Counted from the first letter of the stretch, positions 1-9,746 are shown. The stretch: 64,000 bases of DNA from Leptospira bourretii (GCF_004770145.1 NZ_RQFW01000015.1:62001-126000); one strand, 5' to 3'. The notes: generated from the letters alone by a model not told the origin. Translations and numbers: made by a program.

Positions 1-406
<406 letters not shown>

Positions 407-463
407 CTAAAGAGATTATTTCTTATTTTCAGGCCAAAATCTTACGATAATCATCGTATTGTG

Positions 464-2059
464 ATGAAGTTTCTTCTGACCCAAGTATTATTTCTGCTTT
501 TCCTTCCTAGTTTTCTTGTTTTGGAAGCGCAGGTTTGGGTTCCTACGGGCACAGAATCGAGGAGAGCTTCCGCCTTACAATTCGATGCCGGCGGATCTAG
601 TTTTCAAAAAGATTACTATGGGTATTTTTCTCCCAATTTTACCTACAACCATGGAAACAATTTTGGGTATTCCTTTTCTCTTCCTATCAATGCACTGGCG
701 GTTGATAAAGAACCTCTCCAGATCGATAGTAAAGCGGGAAAAATTCGAGAGATGGATTACAATAGCAAAAATGATTATTCCCGTGTTTTAAATTATATTT
801 CATACGGAACCTACAACCAACAAATACCAGGTAAGGTGACTTATTCAGCTTACACAGGTAAGATGGTAGATGGATATATTGGTCATGGAACCATTGTCAA
901 TAAATACCAAAGTTCTTCTAGGTTCGATTCTTATAATCCCGGAGTGATGGCAGATCTAAATACTGATTATGTTGGTGTTCAGTATTTTGCCAATTCAGTT
1001 GTTAATTTTGAAGTGAATGCAGCAAGAGTTTATATCAAACCGCTTGCTATTGGAAAATCTATACTTTCCTTATTTGATAAATCTTCTGATTTGGTATACC
1101 TCATGAACTTACGAGGAAATGTACTAGATGAATCGGGACGTTTGAGTGTAGAGGAAGAAGCTGGTTCCGAAGAATCCAAAGCCAAAAAAACAGAAGAAAC
1201 TAGAAAAAAGGAAATTCGCCCTTATAGTAAAGATTCTCGGATGGAACTTGTGGATAATGATCCATGGTACAATCGTTTGACGATTGGTTATACCAGGGCA
1301 TGGGACCGAGCTGCTCCTGTTCAAATGTCTTATAATACCAACGGATCTCCTGTCACAGAAAAGAATTTGGACAATCCCAAAACAACGCAGGTCACTAGAG
1401 CTTCTGTTGAAGGAATGGATATTGAATACCGACTTTTAAACCTTCCTTTCGTGGAATTCACACCTTATCTGGATGTGAATAAAATCAAAGGATTAGATGG
1501 GGCTCAAGGAACTCATTACGGAAGTATCTTTCGTTTAGGAACAAAAGATTTAAATATCATTCTAAAACCTGAGTTTCGTCAGATGACGGCAAATTACGCC
1601 CCTATGTATTTTGATAGTTTTTACGAAGTGGAACGGTTTCAAAAATTTCCAATTTCTGCGCCCCTACGTCCAAAATATGATTATTTAGAAAACCAGTCCA
1701 ATGCCAAAGTCACTGGTTATTATCATACAATTTATGTTAACTTTTATCACCTTGGATTCGAGTTTGCAGTAGAAGATTATGGTTTAAAAGGCAATAAACG
1801 TGTGTTTGCTGCTGCTTATATTCCTTTAGGATCTTCATTTTTAATGTCCTTTTATTATACCAAAAAGGGATACGAGTCACAAGGAAAGGCATTTGAGTTA
1901 GACAATAACACGCAGGCGGCAGCGGAAATTTCCAAATCCTTTGGTCCCATCGTATTAAGATTACAAAATTATCGAAAGTATTATTTAGATAGCAGTGAAA
2001 AGTCTTTTATTAGTATCGATGAAATTCGATTTTTAGTTTCTGGTGGAATTAGTTTCTAA
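464..2059 (+). CDS. secreted, probably outer-membrane beta-barrel protein of unknown function
   Basis: I do not recognise the family. The chosen ATG gives a 531-residue protein that begins with a clear Sec signal peptide (MKFLLTQVLFLLFLPSF, likely cleaved after LEA). An upstream in-frame TTG at 383 would put 27 polar residues before the signal, so it is unlikely. The body is rich in aromatic residues, Asn and alternating hydrophobic/polar stretches, and it ends in phenylalanine (SGGISF), all usual for spirochete beta-barrel proteins. A charged Lys/Glu segment near residues 230-255 looks like an exposed loop. It stands alone, divergent from metY, and its last 11 bases overlap the convergent rsmE. 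Barrel topology is inference. Confidence 0.8.
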   Translation: MKFLLTQVLFLLFLPSFLVLEAQVWVPTGTESRRASALQFDAGGSSFQKDYYGYFSPNFTYNHGNNFGYSFSLPINALAVDKEPLQIDSKAGKIREMDYNSKNDYSRVLNYISYGTYNQQIPGKVTYSAYTGKMVDGYIGHGTIVNKYQSSSRFDSYNPGVMADLNTDYVGVQYFANSVVNFEVNAARVYIKPLAIGKSILSLFDKSSDLVYLMNLRGNVLDESGRLSVEEEAGSEESKAKKTEETRKKEIRPYSKDSRMELVDNDPWYNRLTIGYTRAWDRAAPVQMSYNTNGSPVTEKNLDNPKTTQVTRASVEGMDIEYRLLNLPFVEFTPYLDVNKIKGLDGAQGTHYGSIFRLGTKDLNIILKPEFRQMTANYAPMYFDSFYEVERFQKFPISAPLRPKYDYLENQSNAKVTGYYHTIYVNFYHLGFEFAVEDYGLKGNKRVFAAAYIPLGSSFLMSFYYTKKGYESQGKAFELDNNTQAAAEISKSFGPIVLRLQNYRKYYLDSSEKSFISIDEIRFLVSGGISF

Positions 2060-2768
2060 TAAACAATTGGTGTAAAAGAGCTGAGAAAGCAAATTCTGTT
2101 CTCAAATTAATTTTTCCAAGACTAACTCGAGTAAAACTAGATTCTTTAAAAAACAATAGATCATCAGGTTTCCAGCCAGATTCTGGTCCAAAAACAAAAA
2201 GAATCTCTTCGAATGATTTTTGATTTTTGCCTAAACTTTCCGTAAAATTTTCTCCTTCCCGATCCAAAATAAGTACCTTTCCCTTCCATGATTTTAGAAA
2301 CGGTTTCCAGGGTTCTGACTGGGCCAAATGTAAATCAGGGAGTTTATAATTTCCTGTTTGGCTTAATCCTGTTTCTAAATAAGAAACTGTATCTTTGGTA
2401 TAAACAGGGGAGGTCCAATATTCTTTATTCTTAGATTCTGTTGCATAAAAAGATACAGAGGTTACACCGTATGCGCCACTTAGGTGCAAAATTTTTTTCC
2501 CCGTTTGAGGTCTTGGTAGGGAAAAGAAGGTGTGGATCGAAAGTGGTTTTAAAACGTTTGGAAGAGAATTTAATTTCTCTATAGTTGTCGCAGATTCGTT
2601 AGTTGATTGGATTTTAAAAAGAAAATTACCGGAAAAAGGAATGACCACTTGAATTGTATCATTCATATCTTTTTTTAAAATGTTTCGGATATGGGAATGT
2701 CTTTCACCCGTTAGTGATACTAGGTGGTTTTGAATTAGTTCCCTTTCGTAAACAAGAATCCAATTCAA
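2049..2768 (-). CDS. rsmE: 16S rRNA (uracil-1498-N3)-methyltransferase RsmE
   Basis: The protein of 239 residues matches the RsmE family, SPOUT-fold enzymes that methylate U1498 of 16S rRNA using S-adenosylmethionine. The N-terminal part has the RNA-binding PUA-like segment (ERHSHIRNILKK near residue 22). The C-terminus carries the family signature: FVFGPESGWKPDD near residue 192, then VSLGKINLRTEFA, the knot that binds the cofactor. The usual GPEGG is GPESG here and the usual ILRTETA is NLRTEFA, small departures. Translation starts at TTG; no better ATG exists. It ends inside the convergent outer-membrane-type gene and sits 3 bp downstream of the zinc-ribbon gene, so the two are probably co-transcribed. 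Confidence 0.9.
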   Translation of the reverse strand: MNWILVYERELIQNHLVSLTGERHSHIRNILKKDMNDTIQVVIPFSGNFLFKIQSTNESATTIEKLNSLPNVLKPLSIHTFFSLPRPQTGKKILHLSGAYGVTSVSFYATESKNKEYWTSPVYTKDTVSYLETGLSQTGNYKLPDLHLAQSEPWKPFLKSWKGKVLILDREGENFTESLGKNQKSFEEILFVFGPESGWKPDDLLFFKESSFTRVSLGKINLRTEFAFSALLHQLFIRN

Positions 2769-2771
2769 AAT

Positions 2772-3239
2772 TTAAATCTCAAAACTAGGTTTTGTTTCTG
2801 GTTGTGATTCTTCTATAGGATCCAGAGGGTTTGGCTCTGGATACAGTTCCATATTTGGGTTTTGCAGTTGTTCTTCTATTACTGGATCAGGTTTTTGTGA
2901 TTCAGGAACAGTAGACCATTTCCAAAAATACAAAAGTAGAATAACAAATAAGAGAATCGGTATGAAAGGAAATTCTCTTTTTTTCGGCCCTTGTTTTGAT
3001 TTTAAATAGTCAATAGGGGCATAAAGCAAATCAAGGATTAGGTCTTTATAACTTTGTAATGAAGGTTTGAATTGAAAAGAGGGGATCTGTTCCGAAGTAG
3101 AAAAATCGTCAGGAGATTCTAAATCGGGAACAAAAGTAAAACGATGAGAACAAACGGGACATTGAACCAAAATGGTTCCCTGTGTGGCAGGGAACCTTAA
3201 CATCGTGGAACAATTCGGACATTGTTTAACGAGATTCAA
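2772..3239 (-). CDS. zinc-ribbon protein with one membrane segment
   Basis: A 155-residue protein. The N-terminus has two CxxC pairs (CPNC at residues 8-11 and CPVC about 20 residues later), the MJ0042-type zinc ribbon common at the start of bacterial membrane proteins of unknown role. A single transmembrane segment (FIPILLFVILLLYFW) lies near residues 92-106, followed by an acidic, proline-rich tail predicted to be outside the membrane. Start is TTG. It lies 17 bp upstream-to-downstream between the secreted gene and rsmE, in the same direction. Function unknown; the architecture suggests a membrane-anchored sensor or assembly factor, which is speculation. Confidence 0.75.
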   Translation of the reverse strand: MNLVKQCPNCSTMLRFPATQGTILVQCPVCSHRFTFVPDLESPDDFSTSEQIPSFQFKPSLQSYKDLILDLLYAPIDYLKSKQGPKKREFPFIPILLFVILLLYFWKWSTVPESQKPDPVIEEQLQNPNMELYPEPNPLDPIEESQPETKPSFEI

Positions 3240-3256
3240 TTAAGAACCTGTTGTTC

Positions 3257-4102
<846 letters not shown>

Positions 4103-4132
4103 CTAAAAGGTTAATTTGAAGGATACCAAAGA

Positions 4133-4147
4133 ACGACCAATGGTCGT
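4133..4147. promoter_or_regulatory. 15-bp palindrome upstream of the Fcp-like gene
   Basis: ACGACCA-A-TGGTCGT is a perfect inverted repeat with 7-base arms about 43 bases before the start of the minus-strand secreted protein gene at 4090. A TATCCT-like -10 box lies downstream of it on the minus strand, so it sits where an operator or activator site would. No regulator is identified. Confidence 0.35.
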
Positions 4148-4212
4148 AAACAACTATCCTGTAAAAATTATCGGTAAATCACCTAGAAGATTGAAGCCGA
4201 AACTCTTACTTT

Positions 4213-5463
4213 TTAGCGTTTCCAACCAAAATCTGGGAAGGAGTCTAAATAAAAAGAAATTTCAGGAGCGGACAAAAAGTCCTCTTTTTCCCAATTTTGG
4301 GTGATCCAACGGCGTTCGACGTAATCGCAATAATCCTTTAGGTTCCGTCCTGAGGCACCGTCCAAAACCTCGGCCAGCTTTTGGCGTTCGTTCGGTTTCA
4401 GTTGTTTGGCATAACCTTCCAAAATTTTACTTCGTTCTTCTTTGTTTGGCAATGGAAAGTAAATCTTACGGTCAAACCTTGACAAAAGGGCCGAATCGAG
4501 GTCTGTTTTGCGGTTGGTAGCACCAATGGTAATCGTGCCGCTCCTCTCAGCAAATCCATCCAGCTTGCGTAGGAGGACACTCAATAGGTTTCTTGTGGCT
4601 TCAAACAACCCGTCTTCTCTAGATGTGGCAAGGGAATCAATTTCATCTAAGAAGAGCATACATTTGGGAAATAAGGCTGCCGCATCAAAAACCATGGCCA
4701 GGTTCTGGGAAGATTCCCCATAGTATTTACTTAAGATCGATTCGATAGGCACATAAACCATCGGAACCCCACAAAGATGGGAAACAATTTTTGCCATACT
4801 GGTTTTTCCCACTCCTGGTTCGCCTTCAAAGAGAACAGCCCGGGGGAGGTTCTGGCTTGGTTTTTTACGGGTCAGTTTGGTGATTTCAAAAAATGGTTCC
4901 GGTTTCAAAACGGGAAAGACCAAACTCTCTAAAATTTGGGCCTTCACCCCATCATAACCAAAAACAGAATCAAACCCCAAATCGTTTCCTTTGGCTTTTT
5001 CTAAGTGAGGGTCATACACTTCGGCCCCTAGTTGGTGGAGGAGGATCCTTGGGTCTCTTGTTTCTGTTCCATCTGCCTTTAAAAATTGGAAGAGACTGAC
5101 ACAGGTTTGGATTTCTTTGGTGGAAAAATCCCCATGTTTGGAACACTCCAGTTTTAAATCCGATTTGAAAGAAAATCGAATCCGAAATTTTCCCGAAAGG
5201 TTCTTTTGTGGTTCAAAGAGATTTTCGTTTAGTGTTTGGATGCTAATATATCCTTCTTCAAAATTATAAATGCGAAAGTTTTCGATATAATTTCTGATAA
5301 TTCCCAAACAGTCCAAAATTCGGTCCTTACTCGCATTTTCTGTGCGAAACCGAAACAAGGTTTCTTCTTTTTCCTGAACAAACTGGTAGTTGGCATTTTT
5401 TAGTTCCGATGCAAAGAGTTCTTTCGCTTTAAAATAATCCAGATGGGACTGAGAATTGGACAT
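4213..5463 (-). CDS. AAA-family ATPase, unknown substrate
   Basis: A 416-residue protein whose C-terminal half is a classical AAA module: Walker A (GEPGVGKTS), Walker B (CMLFLDEIDS), sensor and arginine finger (GATNRKTDLD, LLSRFDRKIYFPLP), as in FtsH, spastin and p97-type enzymes. The N-terminal ~170 residues are not recognised. No protease motif follows, so it is probably an unfoldase or remodelling ATPase. I chose the ATG at 5463 (MSNSQSHL) because the longer reading would run 22 bp into divergent fliN. It lies between fliN (divergent, 86 bp away) and the Fcp-like gene, which makes a flagellar role thinkable but unproven. Confidence 0.85.
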   Translation of the reverse strand: MSNSQSHLDYFKAKELFASELKNANYQFVQEKEETLFRFRTENASKDRILDCLGIIRNYIENFRIYNFEEGYISIQTLNENLFEPQKNLSGKFRIRFSFKSDLKLECSKHGDFSTKEIQTCVSLFQFLKADGTETRDPRILLHQLGAEVYDPHLEKAKGNDLGFDSVFGYDGVKAQILESLVFPVLKPEPFFEITKLTRKKPSQNLPRAVLFEGEPGVGKTSMAKIVSHLCGVPMVYVPIESILSKYYGESSQNLAMVFDAAALFPKCMLFLDEIDSLATSREDGLFEATRNLLSVLLRKLDGFAERSGTITIGATNRKTDLDSALLSRFDRKIYFPLPNKEERSKILEGYAKQLKPNERQKLAEVLDGASGRNLKDYCDYVERRWITQNWEKEDFLSAPEISFYLDSFPDFGWKR

Positions 5464-5549
5464 AAGGAACAAAATACGGAACTTTCCCTTTTTTTTCAAG
5501 GAAGGATTTTGATTTCCACCGACGAATAGATTGGAGAGGTTGCAAAGAT

Positions 5550-6071
5550 ATGGGTGAAGGTTCACTATCACAAGAAGACATAGACGCTCTACTTGGCGGA
5601 TTTAGTGGAGGAGGAAATGCTCCTGCTGCTGGCGGTTCCGGCGGAGGTGGCGGTGGTCTTGATGATTTGGATGCCCTCGTCGGAGGTGGTGGTGGAGATG
5701 ACAACGGTCCATCTTTTGCCGACATTGCTGCAGCCCTAGGCCCAAGTGCCACTCCCAGTCCAACAAGATCTGCTACCAAAGCACAAGGCGGTCCAGGAAA
5801 TAATACTGCTAATCTTAATTTACTCTTAGATGTTACCCTCCAGCTCACGATTGAACTAGGACGAACCACGATGTTCATCAAGGATGTCCTCCAACTGACG
5901 GAAGGTACTGTGGTTGAGTTAGACAAAAACATTGGGGAAGAACTGGATATCTTAGCCAACGGTAAATTGGTTGGAAGAGGAAAACTCATCATCCTCGATG
6001 ATTATTACGGAGTTCAAATCACTCAAATTGTAGATCCAATGGAAAGACTGGGTGGACCTGCTTTTTTATAA
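5550..6071 (+). CDS. fliN: flagellar motor switch protein FliN
   Basis: 173 residues. The last ~85 residues are the SpoA (FliN/FliM C-terminal) domain: LLDVTLQLTIELGRT near residue 91, then KDVLQLTEGTVVELDK and GKLIILDDYYGVQIT, the usual FliN core that forms the C-ring base. The N-terminus carries SQEDIDALLGG, the short motif that FliM uses to bind CheY-P; here it is on FliN, followed by a long Gly/Ala/Asp-rich linker (to about residue 85). This is typical of spirochete and FliY-like FliN proteins. A GGAG ribosome site precedes the ATG. It is separated from other flagellar genes except fliM 8 kb away. Confidence 0.93.
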   Translation: MGEGSLSQEDIDALLGGFSGGGNAPAAGGSGGGGGGLDDLDALVGGGGGDDNGPSFADIAAALGPSATPSPTRSATKAQGGPGNNTANLNLLLDVTLQLTIELGRTTMFIKDVLQLTEGTVVELDKNIGEELDILANGKLVGRGKLIILDDYYGVQITQIVDPMERLGGPAFL

Positions 6072-6114
6072 TCCAATATACATTCGCCAAGTTGTCGAGT
6101 GAGTCGTTTGATAT

Positions 6115-6567
6115 ATGGACTTCGTATCTCCTTATTCAATGCTACGGATTACCAATCCTTCCGAAGAATTACAAACGGAACTTTGGGACCTTCTCCACAC
6201 ATATAGTGTTTCCAAGTTAGGTGATCCTAACCTTGAAAAAAAAGAATTTTTTGCCATCCTTGTCAAAGAGGGAGATACTCTTGTGGCCGCCTCTCTTTGT
6301 TATTTATTTTTTAAAGGACTAAACCTCCAACTCCTTTGGGTCGCAGAAGAAAAACGAGGAATGGATTTAGGAACTAAATTACTAAATCAAATTGAAAAAG
6401 AGGCCAAAACTCTCGGGGCCACTCTTGTATTTGGTTATTCGTTTGGGTTCCAAGCTCCTAAATTTTATACAAAACTGGGTTATGAAGAAGTGGGAATGAT
6501 CCCCAATTACCCGGAAGGTCAGAATTGTTATTTCCTTTGTAAAAAATTGACAACTGAATCTCCTTGA
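6115..6567 (+). CDS. GNAT-family N-acetyltransferase
   Basis: 150 residues with the GNAT fold pattern: a beta-4 strand (LQLLWVAEEKRG) followed by the acetyl-CoA pyrophosphate loop GMDLGTKLLNQIEKEA near residue 83, and a late FYTKLGYEEVG motif near residue 121. The protein should transfer an acetyl group from acetyl-CoA to an amine; the substrate cannot be told from sequence. It follows fliN by 43 bp in the same direction and may be co-transcribed. Its stop codon overlaps a TTGACA that may be the -35 box for the RNA region that follows. Confidence 0.85.
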   Translation: MDFVSPYSMLRITNPSEELQTELWDLLHTYSVSKLGDPNLEKKEFFAILVKEGDTLVAASLCYLFFKGLNLQLLWVAEEKRGMDLGTKLLNQIEKEAKTLGATLVFGYSFGFQAPKFYTKLGYEEVGMIPNYPEGQNCYFLCKKLTTESP

Positions 6568-6619
6568 CACCAATTCTCTCTCTTTCAAATTGTATCTTAT
6601 GTTAACTCTAGCCATTGTG

Positions 6620-6701
6620 TAGACCGCCAAAACGGTGAACTTGTTTTGGATACCCCGCCTAAATTCAATTAGGAGGCGGCTATCTTCGCACAGGCGGTCT
6701 A
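6620..6701 (+). ncRNA. structured RNA candidate, three-way junction upstream of the RNHCP gene
   Basis: A closing stem of nine perfect pairs (TAGACCGCC 6620-6628 with GGCGGTCTA 6693-6701) encloses two hairpins. The first pairs AAAAC (6629-6633) with GTTTT (6643-6647) around GGTGAACTT. The second pairs GATA (6649-6652) with TATC (6681-6684) and, inside it, CCGCCT (6655-6660) with AGGCGG (6674-6679). CCAAAAC (6627-6633) could pair instead with GTTTTGG further on (6717-6723). This fits a cis-regulatory leader for the gene at 6756 or a small RNA. It does not match SRP RNA, 6S RNA or any riboswitch consensus I can recall. A TTGACA at 6564-6569 could be the promoter, but its -10 box is unclear. Confidence 0.45.
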
Positions 6702-6755
6702 TTCCTCTCATCCACTGTTTTGGTTCCTCTTTTTGTTTTGCCGCAAAAACTGGAT

Positions 6756-7232
6756 ATGGTACGTGAATCCGAACTATCTAAATTTCAAAAGTTCTCAAAG
6801 AAAAAACGTTTTGATGATGAAGACGAAGGCTTTTCGTCTCTAAAACCCAAAACAAAATCCCATCGTTTCCGTTCTGATGTAGATGAATTTCGTTGTGTGG
6901 AATGCAAACAAATGGTTTTTCCACCTGGATTTGGAACAGACCAGAGAAACCATTGTCCCAATTGTTTGACGAGTTTGCATCTGGACAATTCTCCCGGTGA
7001 CCGTGCTGCCACATGTGGAAGTAAGATGGAAGCGATTTCCATTTGGGTGAGAAAAGGGGAATGGGTGATTTTACACCGATGTAAGGGATGTGGAGTGATC
7101 CATGCCAATCGGATTGGGCCAGATGACAACGAGGCACTTCTTGTTTCGCTTGCTGCCCAAGCAATGGCAAAACCAAGTTTTCGATTGTTTACAGAAAATC
7201 CGGTGGAAGATCCACCGGATGACAAATGTTAA
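6756..7232 (+). CDS. RNHCP-domain zinc-binding protein
   Basis: 158 residues. The centre carries the literal RNHCPNC motif that names the RNHCP domain, followed by a GDRAATCGSKMEAISIW stretch and HRCKGCGVIHANRI, giving zinc-type cysteine pairs (CVEC, CPNC, CKGC). The role of the family is not known; its cysteine knuckles suggest nucleic-acid or metal binding. An N-terminal basic segment (KFQKFSKKKRF) precedes the zinc domains. I chose the ATG at 6756; an upstream TTG at 6720 would add 12 hydrophobic residues and start inside the leader structure. The preceding 180 bp hold the structured RNA candidate. Confidence 0.85.
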   Translation: MVRESELSKFQKFSKKKRFDDEDEGFSSLKPKTKSHRFRSDVDEFRCVECKQMVFPPGFGTDQRNHCPNCLTSLHLDNSPGDRAATCGSKMEAISIWVRKGEWVILHRCKGCGVIHANRIGPDDNEALLVSLAAQAMAKPSFRLFTENPVEDPPDDKC

Positions 7233-7263
7233 ACTATTGTTTCGGCATATTAGGATTGTCCTA

Positions 7264-8184
7264 CTATGCTTTCGGTTTTTTCCCTTCGGTTAGGTTGGCA
7301 ATGAGGGTTGGCAAATTCATTACATCTGCAGGGATGAGGATTTCCGTATTCTCTTTGGCAACATTGAGGAAGTTATGGATAAAAGCCTTTGTGATTTGGA
7401 GTTTGATCGCAGAGGCACCACCTTGTTCAGAGATGGAACCTGCAATGGCTTCAATCCCTTTTGCTGTTGCTACAGCAAGGGCTTCGATTTCCGTTGCTTT
7501 CCCTTCGGCAGAGTTAATCCTTCTTTGTTTTTCCCCTTCCGATTTGTTCACAGCTTCTTCTTTAAAACCAAGGGAACGGTTGATTCTTGAATCTCTTTCC
7601 CCTTCGGAAAGTAGCACCTGCGAACGTTTGGCGATTTGTGCTTTCTTTTCTTTTTCCATCGCATCTAGAACCGATTTCGGTGGCACAATATTCAAAATTT
7701 CATAACGATTGACTTTGATTCCCCAAGGTTCCGATGCTTGGTCAATCGCCGCCACAATCGTAGAATTGATTAAGTCTTTTTCTCCAATCGTTTTGTCCAG
7801 TTCCATGGTTCCAATCACAGAACGCATTGTGGTTTGTGCCAGTTGGATGGCTGCAAATTGGAAATCTTCGATTCCATATGAGGCACGAACGGGATCGATG
7901 ATTTTTAGATAAATGACTCCATCCACCTTCACCTGCACGTTGTCATGCGTGATACAAATTTGTGGTTGTACATCGATGGATTGTTCTTTGAGAGTATGGT
8001 AATACGCATCTCGATCAATGAAAGGGATGAGGATATGAAATCCTGCTCGTAAACTCCTGGAATATTTTCCCAGTCGTTCCACAATGAGAACATCCTGTGC
8101 TGGGATGATGCGAATGCAGCGAAAGATTTTATAAACCAAATAAATGGCAATGATCGACCAAAAAGCTAAGTATACAAATTCCAT
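7264..8184 (-). CDS. SPFH/band-7 membrane protein (stomatin/paraslipin type), copy 2
   Basis: 306 residues. An N-terminal membrane segment (residues 3-22) leads into an SPFH domain: IPAQDVLIVERLGKYSR, a central VDGVIYLKIIDPVRASYGI stretch and TTMRSVIGTMELDKT, followed by a long Glu/Lys/Arg helical region that typically drives oligomer formation, as in QmcA and human SLP-2. Such proteins form rings in membrane microdomains and associate with proteases. The ATG is preceded by AGGAG. The gene starts 1 bp after the stop of the neighbouring SPFH gene, so the two paralogs are translated from one message with nfeD at the front. Confidence 0.92.
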   Translation of the reverse strand: MEFVYLAFWSIIAIYLVYKIFRCIRIIPAQDVLIVERLGKYSRSLRAGFHILIPFIDRDAYYHTLKEQSIDVQPQICITHDNVQVKVDGVIYLKIIDPVRASYGIEDFQFAAIQLAQTTMRSVIGTMELDKTIGEKDLINSTIVAAIDQASEPWGIKVNRYEILNIVPPKSVLDAMEKEKKAQIAKRSQVLLSEGERDSRINRSLGFKEEAVNKSEGEKQRRINSAEGKATEIEALAVATAKGIEAIAGSISEQGGASAIKLQITKAFIHNFLNVAKENTEILIPADVMNLPTLIANLTEGKKPKA

Positions 8185-8185
8185 A

Positions 8186-9106
8186 CTATTCTCCTACCTG
8201 AGGGATTTTGGTTGTGATTTTGGAAAGGCCTTCAAACACTCCACCAATGTTTGCGAGTGTTTCGGGAACCACTGTGGTTTTGGAAGTTTTCAAAATTTGA
8301 CCGAGAGCATCCAAATATTCTTGGGTGATTTGTAAACTGACTGCTTCCTTTCCACCTTTTTTACTAATGGCTTCGGAGATGAGCTGTAAACCTTTTGCTG
8401 TCGCATTCGAAATGAGTGTGATTTCCTGGGCACGTCCATCGGCTTCATTCACCAATCGGATTTTTTCCCCTTCGGAAATGTTAATCGATTCTTGTCTTTC
8501 TCCGACAGAATGATTCACCCGAGCTTCCTTTTCTCCTTGGGAGATGGTGATTTCCGCTCGCCTTTCTCTTTCGGATTTCATTTGGTTTTCCATCTCGAGA
8601 AGGATTTGTTTGGGTGGAGTGATATTTCTGATTTCGTATCTTGTGACTTTGATTCCCCAAGGATCAGTGGCCCTGTCAATATTGGAAACCACTCGACCAT
8701 TGATTTCATCTCTTTCCGAAAGTAAATTATCAAAAATTAATTTTCCAATTTCAGAACGAAGTGTGGTTTGTGCAAGTTGAGTTGTTGCCAACATAAAGTT
8801 ATCAATTCCGTAAGATGCTTTTTCTCCATCGATGACTTTTAAATACAATACCCCATCCACTTCTACGGATACGTTATCCCTTGTAATACAAACTTGTGGA
8901 TCAATATCGATGGTTTGTTCTTTTAGATTTTGGCGATAACGAATTTGGTCTACAAACGGAATCATAAAATAAAATCCCGATTTCAAAACCCCATTTAATA
9001 CACCTAATCTTTCTTTTACATAAACACTTTGTTCTGGAACAATGATGATTGTCTTTTTGATGATATAAACAATGACCAAAAATACAACAATGACGGTCGC
9101 GCCCAT
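8186..9106 (-). CDS. SPFH/band-7 membrane protein (stomatin/paraslipin type), copy 1
   Basis: With the ATG at 9106 the protein has 306 residues, the same length as its downstream paralog; a strong AAAGGAG site 6 bases upstream supports this start over the ATG at 9133. An N-terminal membrane helix (ATVIVVFLVIVYII) is followed by VPEQSVYVKERLGVL, the SPFH core and TTLRSEIGKLIFDN, then a helical region rich in Glu and Arg. The pair is clearly a gene duplication but differs along the whole length. NfeD-type partners are usually encoded beside such genes, as here, and are thought to act with them in membrane organisation or protein quality control. Confidence 0.92.
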   Translation of the reverse strand: MGATVIVVFLVIVYIIKKTIIIVPEQSVYVKERLGVLNGVLKSGFYFMIPFVDQIRYRQNLKEQTIDIDPQVCITRDNVSVEVDGVLYLKVIDGEKASYGIDNFMLATTQLAQTTLRSEIGKLIFDNLLSERDEINGRVVSNIDRATDPWGIKVTRYEIRNITPPKQILLEMENQMKSERERRAEITISQGEKEARVNHSVGERQESINISEGEKIRLVNEADGRAQEITLISNATAKGLQLISEAISKKGGKEAVSLQITQEYLDALGQILKTSKTTVVPETLANIGGVFEGLSKITTKIPQVGE

Positions 9107-9197
9107 AGTTTCTCCTTTGTGACGTTTGACCATACGAGATGAGGGAAAAGAGAAAAGGGTTTTTTGAGTCTCTTTAAAAAAAAATGAAATCTTTTGT

Positions 9198-9653
9198 TTA
9201 TGAATCCACTCGTTCTACGGTAAAAGTCAGATTTTCCCGAGACAAAATTCGAACATAGTTTCCCTTGGTGATTTTGGAATCGTTAGAAACTGCATCCCAA
9301 AGGGTTCCTTGGAACCTTATTTTTCCTCCGTGCCTCTGCACTAAAATATCAGTTTCTACAGGCACAATTTGGTTTAAAAAATCATCTTTAATAAAAGGAT
9401 CCACAGAAGATTCTGATTTAAAAAATCGTCTGACAGCAGACCCTCCCACAAGGATAGAAACTAAACTCGAAACCACCCAAACAACCACTTGGGAATAAAA
9501 CTCCATAGGTACGAGACGAGTCAGAATCCCCGTAAAAATGGCTCCGATTCCTAAAAACATCACAAAGGTTCCCGGCAATAAGAATTCCGAAAATAAAAGT
9601 GTGAGCCCAAGAAAAATCCAGACATAAGGTGAGTTTGCGAAAATAAAATCCAA
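9198..9653 (-). CDS. NfeD-like membrane protein
   Basis: 151 residues. The first ~80 residues contain three membrane segments (VWIFLGLTLLFSEFLLPG, MFLGIGAIFTGILT, VVVWVVSSLVSILVGG). The remainder is a small OB-fold domain with the NfeD-type sequence GGKIRFQGTLWDAVS and a final RENLTFTVERV strand. This is the short NfeD form without the N-terminal ClpP-like protease. It begins with TTG and leads an operon with two SPFH proteins, the classic NfeD-SPFH pairing; 91 bp separate it from the first. A role in assembling membrane SPFH scaffolds is inferred from the family. Confidence 0.9.
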   Translation of the reverse strand: MDFIFANSPYVWIFLGLTLLFSEFLLPGTFVMFLGIGAIFTGILTRLVPMEFYSQVVVWVVSSLVSILVGGSAVRRFFKSESSVDPFIKDDFLNQIVPVETDILVQRHGGKIRFQGTLWDAVSNDSKITKGNYVRILSRENLTFTVERVDS

Positions 9654-9746
9654 AAGAAACCTCTAAAGAATAGGAACAATGGATTCTAAGCAAAGGCAAG
9701 AAAAATAATACTTTGATTTCGGAGGAAGGGTTAGAACCTGTCTTGT

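Noticed and set aside
5429..5992. Minus-strand frame rich in proline opposite fliN
   Set aside because: It mirrors the Gly/Ala-rich linker of fliN in antisense; no family signature and it conflicts with both real neighbours.
6620..6701. Identification as SRP RNA (4.5S) or 6S RNA
   Set aside because: The conserved GGAAGGAAGCAGCC apical motif of SRP RNA is absent and the length is too short for 6S RNA.
6382..6711. Minus-strand frame across the GNAT gene end and RNA candidate
   Set aside because: Lies antisense to a clear acetyltransferase gene and to the structured region; codon use is unlike real genes.
7226..7705. Plus-strand frame of 159 codons opposite the SPFH gene
   Set aside because: Fully antisense to a well-supported SPFH protein; no signature.
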